The position numbers and the translations under genes were made by a program. Positions 6,376 through 7,830 of a stretch of 7,830 bases of DNA are shown here, in pieces. The notes below the pieces were generated by a model that worked only from the letters and a program-made list of their open reading frames with translations, had not been told where the DNA came from and ran no database searches. This DNA is from Clostridiales bacterium (GTDB lineage: Bacteria > Bacillota > Clostridia > Oscillospirales > Oscillospiraceae): contig JAJQET010000028.1 in assembly GCA_021201515.1 (NCBI GenBank), positions 1 through 7,830 on the forward strand. Reading direction: 5' to 3'. The number at the start of each line of letters is the position of its first letter. Within the stretch, counting starts at the first letter, position 1.

Positions 6376-7795
6376 AATCCACGATGGTGTCGTCGGAGAA
6401 GTAGACCGTTATGGTGGTGCCCCGGTCCACCAGTTCTCCCGCTTCGACGCTCTGCTTATAGGCCAGGGTGCTGCTGGTGTAGTAGCTGGAGGAGCCTGAG
6501 GCCACCATGTACAAATCCAGCTCGCCCAAAATCTCCAGGACAACGTCAGGGGATTTCCCCGTCAGATCGGGCATGGTGACCTGATCCTCCGGCACCTCCT
6601 CCCCCATGTACAGGATAACTTCGCTGCCGGAGGGCAGGCTGACACCGGTGGAGGGAATCTGGCCGGTAACGGTGTTGCCGTCCCCGACGACCCGGTAGGT
6701 CAGGTTCTTCGCCGTCAGAATCTGCGACGCCGTGGCCTCGTCATAGCCGATGACCGTGGGCATGGAGACGCTGGCCCCGGAGAGGTCGTCTGAGGTGTAT
6801 TCCTTGTCGAAGCCTCGGTAGTCCAGAATGTCGGCGATCAGCTGGCCCACCAGAGGGGCCGCCATGTTGCCGCCGGAGATGTAGAGGCCGTTGGTGCAGT
6901 AGTCGCTGCCCGGAGAGGCCACCTGGGAAGAATCCAGGGCCAACAGGACAATGATCTCCGGGTCGTCCGCCGGGGCAAAGCCCACAAAGGAGACCACATA
7001 TTCATCGTCCACCAGCGTCTGAGAGGTGCCGGTCTTGCCGCCGATGCGGTAGCCCTCCATATAGGCGTTCTTGCCGGTGTAGCTGGTGACCACACCCTCC
7101 AGCAGGTTGGCCACCCGCTCGCTGGTCTCCTCACTGATGACCTGGCGCACGGCGGTGCTGTCCGCCTGATAGGTGATGGTGCCGCTCTCGTCCACAATAT
7201 GGTCCACCACATAGGGCTGCCGCAGGTAGCCGCCGTTCACCGCCGCATTGATGGCGGTGATCAGGGTGATGGGGGTGACGGTGAAGCGCTGACCGAAGGA
7301 GGCGGTGGCCAGCTGGACAATGCCGAAGTTATCCTCGCTCCACACCACGCCCTGGCTCTCGCCGGGGACGTCGATGCCCGTGGTGGACATCAGCCCGAAG
7401 GCCTCCATGTACTCATAGAAGGTATCCGTCCCCAGCTTCTGGCCGATGGTGATGAAGGCCGGGTTGCAGGAGTTGCCCACCGCCTCCGCCAGGGTCTGGG
7501 TGCCGTGGCCGTACCGGTCGGAGCAGTAAATGGGAGAGGACCAGCCGCTGACCATGATGCTGCCGGTGCAGTTGAAGGTGGAGCTCTCCGACACCACCCC
7601 CTCCTCCAGGGCGGCAGCCAGAACGAGGCTCTTGAAGGTGGAACCAGGCTCATAGGTGTCGTTCACCGCCTTGTTCCGCCACATGGTGTTCAGGGCGGTG
7701 CTCTGGGTGATCTCCCCGCTGGCCACCTCGCTTTGCAGCACGCTGTCAATGACGGTGCTGTAGTCGTTCAGGTCGTAGGTGGGGGAGCTGGCCAT
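6350..7795 (-). CDS. spoVD: Class B penicillin-binding protein, transpeptidase and PASTA part (SpoVD/FtsI type)
   Basis: This is the C-terminal 481 residues of a D,D-transpeptidase that cross-links septal or spore-cortex peptidoglycan outside the membrane. The first ATG in the open frame (7795) lies within the family's conserved GMASSPTYDLNDY segment, so it is not the native start; the frame continues upstream past a TAA. Counting from that Met, the catalytic STFK is at 52-55, SCN (SxN) at 109-111 and KTGT at 254-257, followed by two PASTA domains at about 344-398 (MPTVIGYDEATA...) and 407-466 (MPDLTGKSPDVV...) and an acidic tail. Cys91 and Cys110 are 19 residues apart, placed like the redox-active pair of B. 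subtilis SpoVD. B. subtilis SpoVD has one PASTA domain, so an FtsI/PBP2x-like division role remains possible. All catalytic motifs are intact. The stop overlaps the MurE-like gene. Confidence 0.85.
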   Translation of the reverse strand: MASSPTYDLNDYSTVIDSVLQSEVASGEITQSTALNTMWRNKAVNDTYEPGSTFKSLVLAAALEEGVVSESSTFNCTGSIMVSGWSSPIYCSDRYGHGTQTLAEAVGNSCNPAFITIGQKLGTDTFYEYMEAFGLMSTTGIDVPGESQGVVWSEDNFGIVQLATASFGQRFTVTPITLITAINAAVNGGYLRQPYVVDHIVDESGTITYQADSTAVRQVISEETSERVANLLEGVVTSYTGKNAYMEGYRIGGKTGTSQTLVDDEYVVSFVGFAPADDPEIIVLLALDSSQVASPGSDYCTNGLYISGGNMAAPLVGQLIADILDYRGFDKEYTSDDLSGASVSMPTVIGYDEATASQILTAKNLTYRVVGDGNTVTGQIPSTGVSLPSGSEVILYMGEEVPEDQVTMPDLTGKSPDVVLEILGELDLYMVASGSSSYYTSSTLAYKQSVEAGELVDRGTTITVYFSDDTIVDYADNDMDE

Positions 7796-7798
7796 CCC

Positions 7799-7830
7799 TT
7801 AAATGGCGCCGGTGTAGCACTCCTTGACGA
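7799..7830 (-). pseudogene. Upstream part of the same penicillin-binding protein frame, ended by an in-frame TAA
   Basis: Reading the minus strand in the frame of the penicillin-binding protein gives VKECYTGAI, then TAA at 7799-7801, then GMASSPTYDLN. Class B penicillin-binding proteins normally run through here without a break (pattern TGxIxAMAxxPxYDxN), so the residues on both sides clearly belong to one protein. The ribosome binding site context for restart at ATG 7795 is poor: AAGGG touches the start codon and AAGGAG lies over 20 nt upstream. Restart would give a protein without signal anchor or dimerisation domain. Whether the gene is truly broken or the base call is wrong cannot be decided here. 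Confidence 0.7.

Noticed and set aside
1..7830. CRISPR arrays, tRNA or rRNA genes, insertion sequences, phage genes
   Set aside because: No spaced direct repeats, RNA-gene patterns, transposase motifs or terminal inverted repeats were seen; the window is filled by one cell wall operon.

Overview
This window is a piece of the division and cell wall (dcw) gene cluster of a GC-rich, low-G+C-lineage (Firmicutes) anaerobe. The gene order, the clostridial forms of MurG and FtsW, and the SpoVD-like PASTA penicillin-binding protein point to the class Clostridia, most likely an Oscillospiraceae-type gut bacterium. That placement is inference from protein character and composition; no RNA gene or other taxonomic marker is present.

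Every gene lies on the minus strand, so transcription runs from the right edge to the left edge. In that order they are: a class B penicillin-binding protein with two PASTA domains (SpoVD/FtsI type, entering from beyond the right edge), a degenerate MurE-family protein, mraY, ftsW/spoVE, murG, murA and the first 159 codons of ftsQ/divIB, which runs off the left edge. Gaps are 6 to 56 bp, and the MurE-like gene overlaps the penicillin-binding protein gene. I see no internal promoter or terminator, so this looks like one operon. No stretch over 300 bases lacks a gene.

The genes form one pathway. MurA commits UDP-GlcNAc to muramic acid synthesis. MraY and MurG build lipid I and lipid II on the membrane. 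FtsW and the class B penicillin-binding protein polymerise and cross-link the septal or spore wall. FtsQ/DivIB links this machinery to the divisome. The ATP-dependent amino-acid ligases MurE, MurF and MurD, which usually sit between the penicillin-binding protein and ftsW, are not present in working form.

Two things stand out. First, the position normally held by murE/murF encodes a 351-residue protein that can be followed along almost the whole MurE central and C-terminal domains, yet has lost the P-loop lysine, the carbamylated lysine, the DNPR motif and other active-site residues: a candidate pseudoenzyme kept in an open frame. Second, the penicillin-binding protein frame carries a TAA stop at 7799-7801, inside a conserved segment just before the transpeptidase domain. 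This is a real nonsense mutation, a sequence error or recoding. A perfect 9-bp hairpin just inside the ftsW coding region is a smaller point of interest.
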